A stretch of 64,000 nucleotides of DNA from Tenebrio molitor (lineage: Eukaryota; Arthropoda; Insecta; Coleoptera; Tenebrionidae): assembly GCF_963966145.1 (NCBI RefSeq), contig NC_091049.1, forward strand, positions 13,888,001-13,952,000, in the 5' to 3' direction. This document shows, in pieces, positions 1-10,745 of the stretch. The notes below the pieces were generated by a model that saw only the letters and a program-made list of their open reading frames with translations, did no database searches and had not been told where the DNA came from. A program made the translations under genes and the position numbers. How positions within the stretch are numbered: the stretch's first letter is position 1; each line of letters starts with the position of its first letter.

Positions 1-1456
1 ATTATGCGTAGATTAATAGATATCACCATATATCTTTGTACACAAGAGCAAGCTTTTAGGGGTCACGATGAACGGGAAGAATCTAGTAATAGAGGTAATT
101 ATAAAGAATTGGTAACTTTGCTTAGCAAATACGACGACAATTTAAAAAACTTTCAATGTTCTAGTAGTGTTTTTTCAGGAACTTCAAAAACAATTCAAAA
201 CGATATCATTAATTCAATTGCTTTTGTTTTAATAAATGAAATTCATAAAGAAATTTCAGAATCATCTTTCTTTTCTTGGCAAGTTGACGAAACAACAGAT
301 ATTACGTGCCATTCTCAATTGTCAGTAATATTTCGATATGTTTTGAACAGTCAAGTCGTAGAGAGATTCCTTGGCGCTTTTATGATATTAGTTCTGGGCG
401 TACTTCGGTGGATTTATTTAATTGTTAACGGATAATTTTGCCAAATTCAATTTGAAAGAAAAATTAGTTGCTCAAACTTACGATGGAGCAGCTGTAATGG
501 CCGGTGAATTAAACGGTTTATAAAGAAAAATTAAAGACGTCGCTCCTCAAGCAACCTTTACTCACTGCTATGCACATGTGTTAAATTTAGTTTTAAGTAA
601 GTCGTGTAATTCAATTAGAGATGTACGTATATTTTTTTCAAACTTATCTGGGTTTTCCTCATTTTTTTCAAAATCTAGCAAACGGACAAATGTTTTGGAC
701 AATATCGGTGGTAATCGGATTCCCACCAATGCTCCAACTCGATGGAATTTCACGTCAAGAGGTGTATTTACTATTTATAAAAATCGCCAAAAATTAATTG
801 AAGTTTTTGACTATATAATCGATAATGACGAATTTCACAACGACCAACAATCCGTGCGGGAGGCAATAGGTCTAAAAAGCTATTTGTTAGACATCAAATT
901 TTGCTTTTTATTAGAAACATTTCAATTGATTTTCGAACAAACAGACGTCGTATTTTCAATTCTTCAAAATAGGACTAGAGATATTAATTTTGCAAAATCG
1001 CGCTTAAACAATGTGGTACGCAAATTGCAAGAATTTAGAGATGATGACAGGATTTTTCAAAATCTTTTTAAGAATTTATCAGGAAAATTAGATTTGGAAG
1101 GGGTTATTAGCAAAAAACGAAAAATAGACCGTGAATTACCTGATACATGTCAACGTTATCGGCAAATATTCATCGAAATTTTAGAAACTATAATTGGCCA
1201 AATTAAAGTTAGGTTTGCTGATTTAAACATATTGAGTTTTCTTGACCTTGTGAACCCAGACAAATTTAACACTTTTTCTAAGCAATTTCCGGCAGCTTTA
1301 TTAACAGACTTACTGCAACATTATCCAAATTTCGATCCAATTCAATTAAAGAATGAACTTGTTATAATGTATGAAGACCTAAATCACCACCTAAATCATT
1401 TTCATGTTTTCACTCATTTTTTAATATGTACATATTTTATCTTGTTTTTGTTTTGA
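1..1456 (+). pseudogene. DUF4371 / ZMYM1-like hAT transposase fossil
   Basis: Two blocks in different frames give one hAT-superfamily transposase of the DUF4371 (zinc-finger MYM-type 1-like) group. The first block (4-about 379) carries the family motif WQVDETTDITCHSQLSVIFR near residue 92. A one-base shift near 380 then leads into a DLFNLL..LVAQTYDGAAVMAG segment and the FTHCYAHVLNLVLS motif around 560-600. The third stretch, to 1456, is the alpha-helical insertion region. An in-frame TAA at 521-523 and the shift show it is dead. The usual C-terminal hAT dimerisation block is missing, the last codons (from about 1400) look unrelated, and the 5' end runs off the window. The protein would have bound and cut transposon ends in the nucleus. 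Confidence 0.82.
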
Positions 1457-1907
1457 GAATTTGATTTTATTTTATATCGAAGATTTATTTTATGCACGTT
1501 GTTGAATTTAATTTGTTTTGTTTTTTTACCAGTTTAATTTTTGTTTTTTTATGCATCTGATAGAATTTATTTTTATTACCTATTTAATAGTTTTTAAGAA
1601 GTATTTTTGTTTTTATATCTACATTTTTTTTTCAACATCTTATCCGAGTTCCTACACGATGTTTCCAGTTGTATGAAGGACATTCGGAGGGTACTTGAAG
1701 AAGTTAAGCTAGGGGGTGTATACCCCATTATATTGTAGTGCAGATAAATATTTTCTTTTATATATTGGTAAAATGGTTCTATTCATCTTGGGAGTAAAGA
1801 ACTAAAATGAGTAAGTAGGTAAGTACATTTAACTTTATTTTAGAATGAATATACAGTATGTATGAAAAAAATTTTTTGCTCTTGTAAACCACTCCGGGAA
1901 CATACTG
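1457..1907. other. AT-rich spacer, nothing recognised
   Basis: T-rich DNA downstream of the hAT fossil. No open frame, repeat or inverted repeat that I could support. It may be the decayed 3' part of that element. Confidence 0.5.
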
Positions 1908-1909
1908 TA

Positions 1910-2251
1910 CAGGGCAAGTCACATAAGGCTTATTTCTTAATTTATTTTGTACGCAACCAAAAATACTAATGACGTTGACTACTTGATACCATTTATAATG
2001 TGATTTAATTTAGTAATCAACGTAGGTATGTAATTTGGCTAAAAATGTCACAATGACATTTTCCTGTTCTGATTAATGAAATCAAAAATTAAATTCATCA
2101 ACTGTCATTTTGACATTTTTAGCCAAATTACATACCTACGTGGATTACTAAATAAAATCACATTATAAATGGTATCAAGTGGTCAGCGTAATTAGTATTC
2201 TTGGTTGCGTACAAAATAAATTCAGAATTAAACCTTATGTGACTTGCCCTG
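1910..2251. mobile_element. MITE, 342 bp, TA target duplication
   Basis: The ends are inverted copies: CAGGGCAAGTCACATAAGG at the left and its complement at the right, each flanked by TA (1908-1909, 2252-2253). The inverted arms are long (about 150 bp each, with mismatches), including a shared block reading AATTTGGCTAAAAATGTCA. There is no coding capacity. TA duplication and CAGGG ends fit a non-autonomous Tc1/mariner-type element. Confidence 0.85.
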
Positions 2252-2315
2252 TATATACATATATTTAAAAAAAAAAATTGTATTATTATTACCATGTTCG
2301 GTCAAACCTGCCTCC

Positions 2316-2486
2316 TCAATAACAAAACCCACGAGCCGCCACTGCTGCACATATTCTTCCATTCTTCGGTGGCGTTCTATTCATGTGCTTTGTCCAAATA
2401 GAAGGCTTATATGGGTTTTTCGGGATAGATTTGAAAATTATACCATCTTCGCTTCTGTTTTTACATCCTTCTGCACTGCAGCCTGT
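2316..2486 (-). pseudogene. THAP zinc-finger domain fragment
   Basis: Starts at ATG 2486 with MTGCSAEGCKNR, then SIPKNPYKPSIWTKHM and a CAA segment. This is the C2CH THAP pattern (MxxCxxxxC...F..P....W...) used by P-element transposases and THAP proteins to bind DNA. The later C..HF half is absent: the frame reads ICAAVAARGFCY and stops. An adjoining exon or a truncation would explain this. It lies downstream, on the same strand, of the P-like transposase fossil at 3480-6012, the wrong order for one colinear gene, so it is probably a separate or rearranged piece. Confidence 0.6.
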
Positions 2487-2633
2487 CATTGTTGTTATTT
2501 GACGAACGGCAATGAATGTCACAATGACGTATATTTTAATAAAATAAATAAATAGGCTGTGGTAAAAGTGATCTACCAATCAAATTGGATCACGCTGTTT
2601 GCCCTACTCTTAGTAAACTTTTATATAGGTACA

Positions 2634-3002
2634 CTAGGAAAGATTAGCTGGTCCAGGTGACTTTTTAGTGTTAACGTCGAGGTTAACGTCCTTTTCTGCA
2701 TTTGAGGTGGCGCTGTCCTCGTTCCCACGACGTAACCATTCGGTAAGTTCGATTGATTCTGATCCTTCATCATCATCGTTATCATCCAGTTCGGTTTAAG
2801 ATGAAAAATAATTGGCAATAGAATCATCACCAGAATCAGATTTTATTTTAACTTCAGTTGTTACGGGACATTCTACCGTAATCGTCCTAGCACGAGAGGT
2901 CGATGGTTGTTGTAATTCATCTTGAACCGGGGTTTCATCATCACTACTTATTTGCTTATTACCGGAAGAAAAATAATCGTGCAGAATTCGCTTACCACTC
3001 AT
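2634..3002 (-). pseudogene. Unrecognised acidic N-terminal fragment (MSGKR start)
   Basis: From ATG 3002 the frame reads MSGKRILHDYFSSGNK and continues as a serine/acid-rich, disordered-looking segment. It has a single in-frame stop at 2796-2798, after which it continues (TELDDNDDDEGSESIEL) to 2634. A short KR...FF/YFSS start followed by a low-complexity acidic linker is common at the N-terminus of hAT/ZMYM-type and some other transposases, but no domain is visible. Function not assigned. Confidence 0.35.
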
Positions 3003-3479
3003 TTTTCAAGAAAATTTTAAACAACGAATAAGAGTACGAAGAAAAGCGCGCCGTAACGGATTTACTTCAATATTCAACTATAATAAGACTAAAAGACGAA
3101 AACAGTCTTACTCATTGACGATAAAGATAAATATGATACAAACTGCATGGAACCACTTCAGAAAATTGCAAATTCGACACTACGTAATCGAAACCATTTG
3201 AGTCAGCCACGATAAGGAAGAAATCGGATACCAAGTACTTATACAGCGTGATCAAAAACGACTGTTTGAGCTGGCAGTATTGTTTTTTACTTTTAAATTG
3301 TATAACTGGAGCAACTTCCGCTTGCTGACGATTTCACACTGACAAGTTCAAGTTGTTTCTTTGTACCATTGATTTTTATCAAGGCGGTCTCAAGTTACAG
3401 CCCAGGACACTGGCTGTGTTGCCATATACCCTGGTAGGCCATTCCATGACCTACGATGTTCCTAAAATTTTGAAACTAA
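3003..3479. other. Spacer between transposase fragments
   Basis: No convincing coding or repeat structure. Its upper end blends into decayed P-like transposase sequence. Confidence 0.45.
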
Positions 3480-3907
3480 TTCGACATTTAAAATAAATGA
3501 ACAAAAAAATTCCAATCAATAACTGCATTATCATTTAACAAAAGACATTTCCTAGTTCCCCAACAGTTTCACTGCTTGCACCATATGGCATGCATCTGGA
3601 ACTGGAAATTTTTCATTGGCGGGAATCAAAAAAAAATTTTTTTTGAAGATTTTGTAAGTTTGAAACTTGCACCTAGATGTAAAGTAAAATAAACAGTCTC
3701 ATATAAAGCAAATAAAGCTTTCTTCATTACCTCTGCGCGTTCTTTTGCCTTCATGCCAGCAATTAAGTAATAAGAAATCGGAATTTTCCAATGGCCATTG
3801 ATCACGTACATATTACAACGCAAGCATTTTTTGCCTCTTCTAAAAATCCCTCTGGGCCTTCCCCTCCATTTCCGTCATTCCTATTTTTATTCTCCGAGGT
3901 CTACGTA

Positions 3908-5935
3908 TAGTGGAGTAACGTTAGGTTTTTATTTCGGAACCGGTAGCAAGAGCTCGAATTTGAACGATTTTTTTTTAATGTGTTATAAATAAAACATATT
4001 AAAACCTTTATAGGTTAAAAATTGCCGCTCATTGTTTGTTTCATTAATTTATTGTTTATTTATGAGAACTGAAATTTTCCAGTTAGAAATCGTTATTTTC
4101 GCAAGAAAAATACTAGAGAACAATATAGAATGACTTTGGGAAGAGTATATTGTTATATTCAAACTTGTTTGGAATTAAATGTATGTGGAAAAAGAAGAAC
4201 AATAGGCAGATGTTCGGTAGCCCGGTGTTGACCGGCTCAGATAGAAACACGTTCAGTTCGTCTTCTAGAGTCGCATAGTTAGCATTTTTTGAAGAAAATA
4301 TATAATTATTTTTAATGGTTTTTGACAAAAAAGTGTTTAGTAATACCATGCGATCGAAAATAAAAAAAATCCAGAGGTCCGTGAGTAATACCCTTCAGTT
4401 GGCAACACGTAAAAATGTAATTCAAATGTCATCAGATGTCATTACAATGGAGAACTGTCATTATCAATTATTGACTATTAAAATTGCTATTGCAATATGT
4501 TCACTTCAGAGCAAAAAAATTTCATTGTGCAGTGTTACTTCAGAGACGGCGAATCGTCCTATTCAACACCTCTAGTTTTCGAGGAATTTCAACAAAAGTT
4601 TCCGGGCTTTCAAGGCACTTACAGTGGAGAGTAAAAAAATCAGACATAATTTTTGACATAACAGTCATAAGTGTGAAACCGCCCTTCCTACATTTAAACT
4701 TATTTAGACTGATTGTGACAGTTTAGTTAATTACTGTGCTACAATCGTGTCAAAAATAAATTACTCTCTAGGATTTAGGGATATTCGATACTAGGTTGCC
4801 ATAAATTTGGTTAGGTTGGGGGCTATGTGGTTTCTGGTGGCAGACAAAAGATATCTCAAAAATGTAAGGCTGTGGCTAATTCCTTGTCACAGTTGCAAAT
4901 TAATGACTAATGCCTCGTTAAGTGATAGATGATTTTTGGTTTCACAATCAATTTTGATTTCTGTCGGCATATTTAATTGAACTTAATCCCTCAATTCATA
5001 GTAACCAACCTTAGGCATTCAAAATTACTTCTGAAAATTCTAGTTACACAACATGAAAAACGTTATTTCTCTAAAAGTTCGAAATCTAGGGAGTAATTTA
5101 TTTTTGACAAGGTAGTAGGTACGAGTACGTCTGATCAATTATTCAAATGTTCCAGTGGTCATAAACTGTCACATTAACAATAAAGAATGGGTTATATTTC
5201 CATTCCTGAAAAACAACGTGTTCAAAAATAGGCCACTATAATTGCCCACCATCAACAATTTTAGATGAAAATGACATGACCGGGGAAAATATTTAATTTT
5301 TATAATACAATGATCGTTTGAAGAGTTCTACTCACTTTGAATTTTAAGTAATTCATTGTCTTAGAATTTTTTTTTTGGTATCATGTTGTATTGGTAGGTG
5401 CTATTTAAGTTATTCTTTGCCAAAGAATATCCGACAAACAGAACATTAAACATAGGAAATAAGATTTTAATGAAAAATGATGTTATTTTTTAGATGAAAA
5501 AATTGTTATAAAAAATTGTCAAAATTTGAACAGTATTTTGAATTAGTATCTCGTATTGTCAAATTAAAAATTTTAACACGTAAAACAACCACAAAAACAA
5601 CATGGAAGTAGCGCAAACTTTTCAATAATTTATTTAAACAAAACAATTCGGTTGCCATGGTGACATAGCACTCCCGATCTTTGAAAATATCCCAATTTAA
5701 CTATTATAAAAAAAAAAATAAGCACAAATATAATTTCAAGATTATTTATTAAAGAAATCATAATGAGTCGCTTTTTGTGCCGGTGAGTGTATTTCCCACT
5801 ATGAGCGTCAATTTTTAACCTATAAAGGTTTTAGTATTTTGTATTCATGACATAAAAAAAAAAATTTATTACAATCGGAACTCTTGCTACCGGTTCCGAA
5901 ATAACGCCGTATTTTTGTCTATCGTTACTCCACTA
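3908..5935. mobile_element. 2.03 kb element with ~125-bp TIRs, 3-bp GTA duplication
   Basis: The ends TAGTGGAGTAACG and its complement are flanked by GTA (3905-3907, 5936-5938). The inverted arms run about 125 bp and share TTATTTCGGAACCGGTAGCA and AAAACCTTTATAGGTTAAAA. The 3-bp duplication suggests the PIF/Harbinger group, though TSD length alone is weak evidence. I found no transposase inside, only short unrecognised frames, so it is non-autonomous. Confidence 0.8.
4749..5108. repeat. Inner inverted repeat, probable nested MITE
   Basis: GTCAAAAATAAATTACTCTC at 4749 recurs inverted at 5082-5108 with two changes. The enclosed 360 bp has no coding sequence. It sits inside the larger inverted-repeat element and is probably a later insertion; no clean target duplication was found. 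Confidence 0.5.
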
Positions 5936-6359
5936 GTAGCCGATTACTTTATTTCCGTCCCAAGGTATTCCTTGTTTGATTGCCATGCCATCCATTTGTA
6001 TTCCGCCAAATACTTTTTTCCTTTTTCGGCCTCTCCTTTAACTTTTTGTCATTGTTTCGAGTTTTATTGTCGAGTTCCTGGGCTACTACCATTGACATTT
6101 TGGTACCATGATCTTATGGTACTTGGATAATTCTTGTGTACAAATCTAGTTATTGCGGACACGCGTTGCTATTGGAAATGGTAATAATAATTCACTAGCT
6201 ATTCAAAAACTCCACTCAACGAGCTCTGCTAAACCGTTCTGAAAATATTTAGCTGTATCTATAATTTTTAGCGACCCTGTACGTTCTTTTATAGACACTT
6301 GGTATATTCTGTGCCTCAAAATAAAATCTTTCTCTTCTTGTCGAAGAAATTTTTTACAT

Positions 6360-6605
6360 TCTTTCTATTAAAACTTGTGGCTCTAGAAAGGCTTGTCGCT
6401 TCTGGTGTTCTTAAGTTTAGTTGTGGATTTCTATTAAGATATCGGCGAAACCAATTCTTTCCAGTAGATTTATTTTTGTGTTAACTTTCAGGTACGTTTT
6501 TGCCATTTGCAATTGCATAATCACTCGCTAACTTCATAGCTGATACTTTGGTTAAGCCATAATGCATTTTTTTCACTACTAGTCTTAGAAGGCGTCATTA
6601 TTGAG
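6360..6605 (-). pseudogene. Jerky/pogo-type CENP-B HTH domain, downstream half
   Basis: The minus strand reads MHYGLTKVSAMKLASDYAIA, then GKNWFRRYLNRNPQLNLRTP and EATSLSRATSFNRKNVKNFF. This is the CENP-B-type helix-turn-helix of Jerky/Tigger/pogo transposases, which binds transposon ends ahead of the DDE domain. One in-frame TAA (after GKNVPES) and loss of the DDE domain show decay. The upstream half of the same domain lies at 11165-11290; the intervening DNA is an inserted composite element. Confidence 0.78.
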
Positions 6606-6645
6606 ACTCGAATCGACCCCAGAAGTAGAATTTCTCTCCCTAGGT

Positions 6646-7165
6646 AAAAAACTATCCCACCTCCACCCGGCGGCACGGCAATTTTGCCGGAGTACATACA
6701 CTATTACGGATATTACTATCAAGTAATAGTGCAGTGCTTATGAACATAATTACCGGCGTCTTGCCTCCGCATTTTGACTTTGTTGTGTATTATGTTCTGT
6801 GTCAATGTTAAGGAACTTCCTCACGATGTGACATGAGTATAATAATATACCTTTTTGAATTTCAACTACCAATGTGTTATCTAAATCCAGAATTTTTAAA
6901 TTTTTAAAAAGAGATTGCGGTACTATTCCCGTTGCTGAAATTACAAGTGGTAAAATCGAAATTTTTTCTAAACACCAAAGATTTCTCATAGCAACGGACA
7001 GCTCTAAATATTTATTAATTTTTGTGTTATATGTCTGTGTTATATTATGTGAATTTGGAACAGCTATATCTAAAAGATGTGCTTGCTTTTGTTGTTTATT
7101 TAAAATTATAATGTCTGGTCTGTTATGCTTAATATGAATGTCAGTTAAAATTGTTCTAGGTCTCC
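6646..7165 (-). mobile_element. Tandem 5'-truncated copy of the REL-type retroelement
   Basis: Directly abutting the 3' end of the long copy is about 515 bp that repeats its last part. It includes the endonuclease signature RPDIIILNKQQKQAHLLDIA and the same C-terminal codons ending in NAEARRR, then the same 3' untranslated end (TATCCCACCTCCACC on the plus strand at 6653). The frame is open into the junction (start region near 7235). Head-to-tail partial copies suggest template jumping or a second target-primed insertion at the end of the first. Confidence 0.8.
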
Positions 7166-7262
7166 TATCCCACCTCCACCCGGCGGCACGGCAATTTTGC
7201 CGGAGTACATACACTATTACGGATAATACTATCAAGTAATAGTGCAGTGCTTATCAACATAA

Positions 7263-10200
7263 TTACCGGCGTCTCGCCTCCGCATTTTGACTTTTTTGTG
7301 TGTTATGTTCTGTGTCAATGTTAAGGAATTTCCTCACGATGTGACATGAGTATAATAATATACCTTTTTGAATTTCAACCACCAATGTGTTCTCTAAGTC
7401 CAAAATTTTTAAATTTTTAAAAAGAGATTGGGGTACTATTCCTGTTGCTGAAATTATAAATGGTAAAATCGAAATTTTTTCTAAACACCAAAGATTTCTC
7501 ATAGCAACGGAGAGTTCTAAATATTTATTAATTTTTGTATTATATGTCTGTGTTATATTGTGTGAATTTGGAACAGCTATATCTAAAAGATATGCTTGCT
7601 TTTGTTGTTTATTTAAAATAATAATGTCTGGTCTGTTATGCTGAATGTGAATGTCAGTTAAAACTGTCCGATCAAAATATAATTTGTAATTGTCATTTTC
7701 TAAACAACTTTCTGGTTTATAAATGTAATGTGGTTGTGTATCCTTTAATAAATTGAATTTAACTGCTAAATTCATGTGTATAATTTTTGCGAATATATCA
7801 TGACGTTTTTTATATTCGCTTTGAGCCAAAACGGTGCAAGAAGAAATGATATGTTCAATGGTTTCCCCTTCAGTTCCGCAAATCCTACATTTATCAATGA
7901 TCGATTGTAAACCGCATATGTGTTTTTTATAATTTCTTGTATTTATAACACGATCTTGTATTGCAAATATAAAACCCTCAGTCTCAGGATGAATATTTGA
8001 TTTTCTAAGCCATGCATGAGAAGCTTGAATATTAATTTCTGGCTGTTCTAGCTCTTTAAAATATCTCCCATGTAAAGACTTTTGTTTTATATTTGCTATA
8101 GTGTCAGGTATATTTGGCTCAACAATATCTGAAATTATATTATCACTTAAATTTAAAGGTGTGTAGCCTTTATCCGCTGAAACCAAAGCATTAAAAAAAG
8201 TATTATCACGAGCTCTATTAAGAAAATAATTTTTTAGTGAAGCAATTTGATTATGTTGTAGAATTTCTAGATTTGAAAAACCCCTGCCACCATTTTCGCG
8301 TGGTAAATTAAATCTTTCAATAGCAGATTTGGGGTGATGTTTACAAAATTTTGTAAAGAGAACTCTAGTTTGAATATTTATATTCTGTAAATTAGTTTTG
8401 GACCATTTTATAATACCAAAAGAATAGGTCAACAATGGAACAGCATATGTATTAACTGCTTTAATTAAATTATTACCGTTTAATTTTGATTTTAAAATAG
8501 ATTTAATTCTTAAATAAAATTGTTTTTCTAAATTTTCTTTTATAATTGAATGTTGAATATGATTTGATTGATTAATACCTAAATATTTATAAAATTCTCC
8601 TTTATTTAAATTTTTAATGATTTCTCCTTCTTTAGTTATATATTCTAAATTTTCGTAATGACCGCGACATATTGATTGCGTTTTACACTTATCAATACCA
8701 AAACTCATGCTAATATCATTTGAGAAATTTTCAGTTATTGTTAATAAAGATAAAATGTGATTCTTTTTAGATGCATAAAGTTTTATGTCATCCATATAAA
8801 GAAGGTGATTTAATTTTGATAGTGTGGTATTATTATGTCTAATATTAAAACCGTATCCAGTGCTATTTAATAGATTTGTCAAAGGATTAATGGCTAGACA
8901 AAACCATAAAGGACTTAAAGAATCTCCTTGATAAATTCCCCGTTTAATTTCAATAGGCTCGGATTTTAATTTAGTATTGTTTATTGATAAATTTAAAGTA
9001 GTTCTCCAAAATGTCATTACATGTGATAAAAAGTTAATCAAATCCAAATTAATTTTATAAATTTTAAGAATTTTAATTAACCATGAATGTGGTACTGAAT
9101 CATAGGCTTTTTTGTAGTCTATGAATGCGGTATAAATATTTCTATTATTTTTTCTAGCTTGTTCCATTATTACCGTATCTATTATAAGTTGTTCTTTGCA
9201 ACCAAAACACTCTTTAACACAACCTTTTTGTTCTTCATTAAGTATATTTAATTTTTGACAATGGTCGTAAATTATTACTTTAATGCAAGATGTCATAATT
9301 TTATAAATTGTAGGCAGACATGTGATTGGCCTATATTTTGATGGATTTTTAGTATCGGAATCTTTTGGTTTCAGATATGTTATACCATGGGCCAAAAACT
9401 CTGGAAATGTGTTAGGTTCCCTAATAAATCCGTTAAAGTGATCAAGTAAGCATTTATGAATACAAGTAAATTTTTTTAACCAAAAGTTATGAATTTGGTC
9501 ACCTCCAGGGGATTTCCAATTATGTGAACTATTAATATTTTTAACTAAAATTTCAAGGCTAATTTGAATATGATGTGGATTATTACTATCTGGTATCTCA
9601 TTTTCTAAATTAGGAATCCATTCTGCCTGATTATTAAATTGAACTTCATTTGACCATATGTTTGACCAGAATTCTTTAATTTCATTTATATTTGGTATAC
9701 CATTATTATTTTGAGTTTTATTATCTGCTAAATTTTTGTAAAACAACTTCTCATTATTTCTAAATAGTTTGTTTTCAAATTTCCGTTGTTTATTATTTTT
9801 ATATCTTTTTAATCGTTTAGAATAAATATTCAATTTTTGTAATAAAGTGTCTTTAATTTCTATTAATGTTTCATTATATTCGTTATATTTTAAACAATGT
9901 ATTCTGTTTTTATTTAAAATCGATTGAATACAGTTATTTAGATGATTAGAATTTATACCCTTTAAATATTGAGTTATTCTACCTAAATCTCGTCTGATAT
10001 TGTTAATGCGTTTATTTAGTCTTCGTTCCCATTTTGGTAATTCTTTAGCTTTTATATTATTTGTCTGGTCAATTTCTTTTGAACCATTTAATCTGATAAT
10101 TGTTAAAGCTCCACTATATATAATACTGTGTAATTTTTTGAAACTTGTCGTGTTATTTACAAATTTAGGTAAAATGAATTGATTTAAAATTTCAATCATT

Positions 10201-10745
10201 GCAAAGAATTTTTTGGAGCTTTGTTGTTTAGGTAATAGTGGTCTATTAAATGGTTCTATATGTTCAAATTCGTTCAGAGTTCTATTAAATTCATCTTCAA
10301 TTTGTTCTTTAAAATTTTGATGGTAGTAAAAATTTTGATTAATAACATGTATATCATTATAACTCAAGTCTAAATTATTTATGTCGTTTTGTATCGTGTT
10401 GTTTGGTGTTGAATTATTTTGACCACAGAAAGAGTCATTATGATTTGGTAAACTTTGCGGTTCAACAGAATTTTCAACTAAATTATTAGAAACTTCATTA
10501 TTGTCAGAATAATTAATTGACAATTCTAACTTTACATCATTTTTGATCTTTTCTAAAATTGCCGAAGGGATATAGTTTTTCTTCATAATGGCTCTCCTCT
10601 GGTCAGCTAAATTTTGAATGGTAACAGGAAACTGGGGGTACTTACTTTGGAACGCTTTAAATAAATCAAGCCTGTAAGTACTCACAACATCCTGTAGTTT
10701 CGTGATCCGAAAATATTCCCGTATAATGAAAATATTCATTTCCAT
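7263..10745 (-). CDS. Reverse transcriptase with restriction-like endonuclease (R2/R4-type non-LTR retrotransposon)
   Basis: A single uninterrupted 1160-codon frame from ATG 10745. The N-terminal ~450 residues are asparagine-rich with no clear domain. The reverse transcriptase follows, with FIDYKKAYDSVPHSW, RGIYQGDSLSPLWF and the catalytic LLYMDDIKLYA (YMDD at residues 650-653). The C-terminal third has a C-x2-C...H-x4-C finger (CRICG at 953) and a PD-(D/E)xK endonuclease signature: RPD at 1038-1040 and LLDIAVP with D1055. This is the layout of REL-type non-LTR elements (R2, R4/Dong, NeSL and relatives), which nick DNA and reverse-transcribe their RNA at the nick. The 3' end reads GGGTGGAGGTGGGAT on the minus strand near 7166-7180, and a truncated copy follows in tandem. 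The absence of stops implies recent activity. Exact clade not determined. Confidence 0.85.
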   Translation of the reverse strand: MEMNIFIIREYFRITKLQDVVSTYRLDLFKAFQSKYPQFPVTIQNLADQRRAIMKKNYIPSAILEKIKNDVKLELSINYSDNNEVSNNLVENSVEPQSLPNHNDSFCGQNNSTPNNTIQNDINNLDLSYNDIHVINQNFYYHQNFKEQIEDEFNRTLNEFEHIEPFNRPLLPKQQSSKKFFAMIEILNQFILPKFVNNTTSFKKLHSIIYSGALTIIRLNGSKEIDQTNNIKAKELPKWERRLNKRINNIRRDLGRITQYLKGINSNHLNNCIQSILNKNRIHCLKYNEYNETLIEIKDTLLQKLNIYSKRLKRYKNNKQRKFENKLFRNNEKLFYKNLADNKTQNNNGIPNINEIKEFWSNIWSNEVQFNNQAEWIPNLENEIPDSNNPHHIQISLEILVKNINSSHNWKSPGGDQIHNFWLKKFTCIHKCLLDHFNGFIREPNTFPEFLAHGITYLKPKDSDTKNPSKYRPITCLPTIYKIMTSCIKVIIYDHCQKLNILNEEQKGCVKECFGCKEQLIIDTVIMEQARKNNRNIYTAFIDYKKAYDSVPHSWLIKILKIYKINLDLINFLSHVMTFWRTTLNLSINNTKLKSEPIEIKRGIYQGDSLSPLWFCLAINPLTNLLNSTGYGFNIRHNNTTLSKLNHLLYMDDIKLYASKKNHILSLLTITENFSNDISMSFGIDKCKTQSICRGHYENLEYITKEGEIIKNLNKGEFYKYLGINQSNHIQHSIIKENLEKQFYLRIKSILKSKLNGNNLIKAVNTYAVPLLTYSFGIIKWSKTNLQNINIQTRVLFTKFCKHHPKSAIERFNLPRENGGRGFSNLEILQHNQIASLKNYFLNRARDNTFFNALVSADKGYTPLNLSDNIISDIVEPNIPDTIANIKQKSLHGRYFKELEQPEINIQASHAWLRKSNIHPETEGFIFAIQDRVINTRNYKKHICGLQSIIDKCRICGTEGETIEHIISSCTVLAQSEYKKRHDIFAKIIHMNLAVKFNLLKDTQPHYIYKPESCLENDNYKLYFDRTVLTDIHIQHNRPDIIILNKQQKQAYLLDIAVPNSHNITQTYNTKINKYLELSVAMRNLWCLEKISILPFIISATGIVPQSLFKNLKILDLENTLVVEIQKGILLYSCHIVRKFLNIDTEHNTQKSQNAEARRR

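Larger units (their letters stand above)
3480..6012 (-). pseudogene. P-element/THAP9-like transposase fossil, interrupted
   Basis: Reading the minus strand, 6012-5939 gives IQMDGMAIKQGIPWDGNKV, which matches the DEMxIR...WDGKKFxGYVD entry to the RNase H fold of P-element/THAP9 transposases. The reading resumes at 3904 with VDLG, then INGHWKIPISYYLIAGMKAK (3820-3740) and ALFALYETV. A PVPDACHMVQAVKLLGN segment at about 3615-3560 corresponds to the DPCHMxKLxRN motif, followed by AVIDWNFFVHLF. Several stops and shifts lie downstream. The gap is exactly the 2028-bp element at 3908-5935, whose removal with one GTA copy joins the two blocks in frame. Confidence 0.75.

Noticed and set aside
2316..6012. 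One continuous P-element gene including the THAP domain
   Set aside because: The THAP fragment lies 3' of the catalytic region on the same strand, so the order is wrong for a single gene; treated as separate pieces.
6750..7235. Independent 161-codon gene
   Set aside because: It is the C-terminal endonuclease part of a truncated tandem copy of the retroelement; the first codons are 3' untranslated DNA of the adjoining copy.
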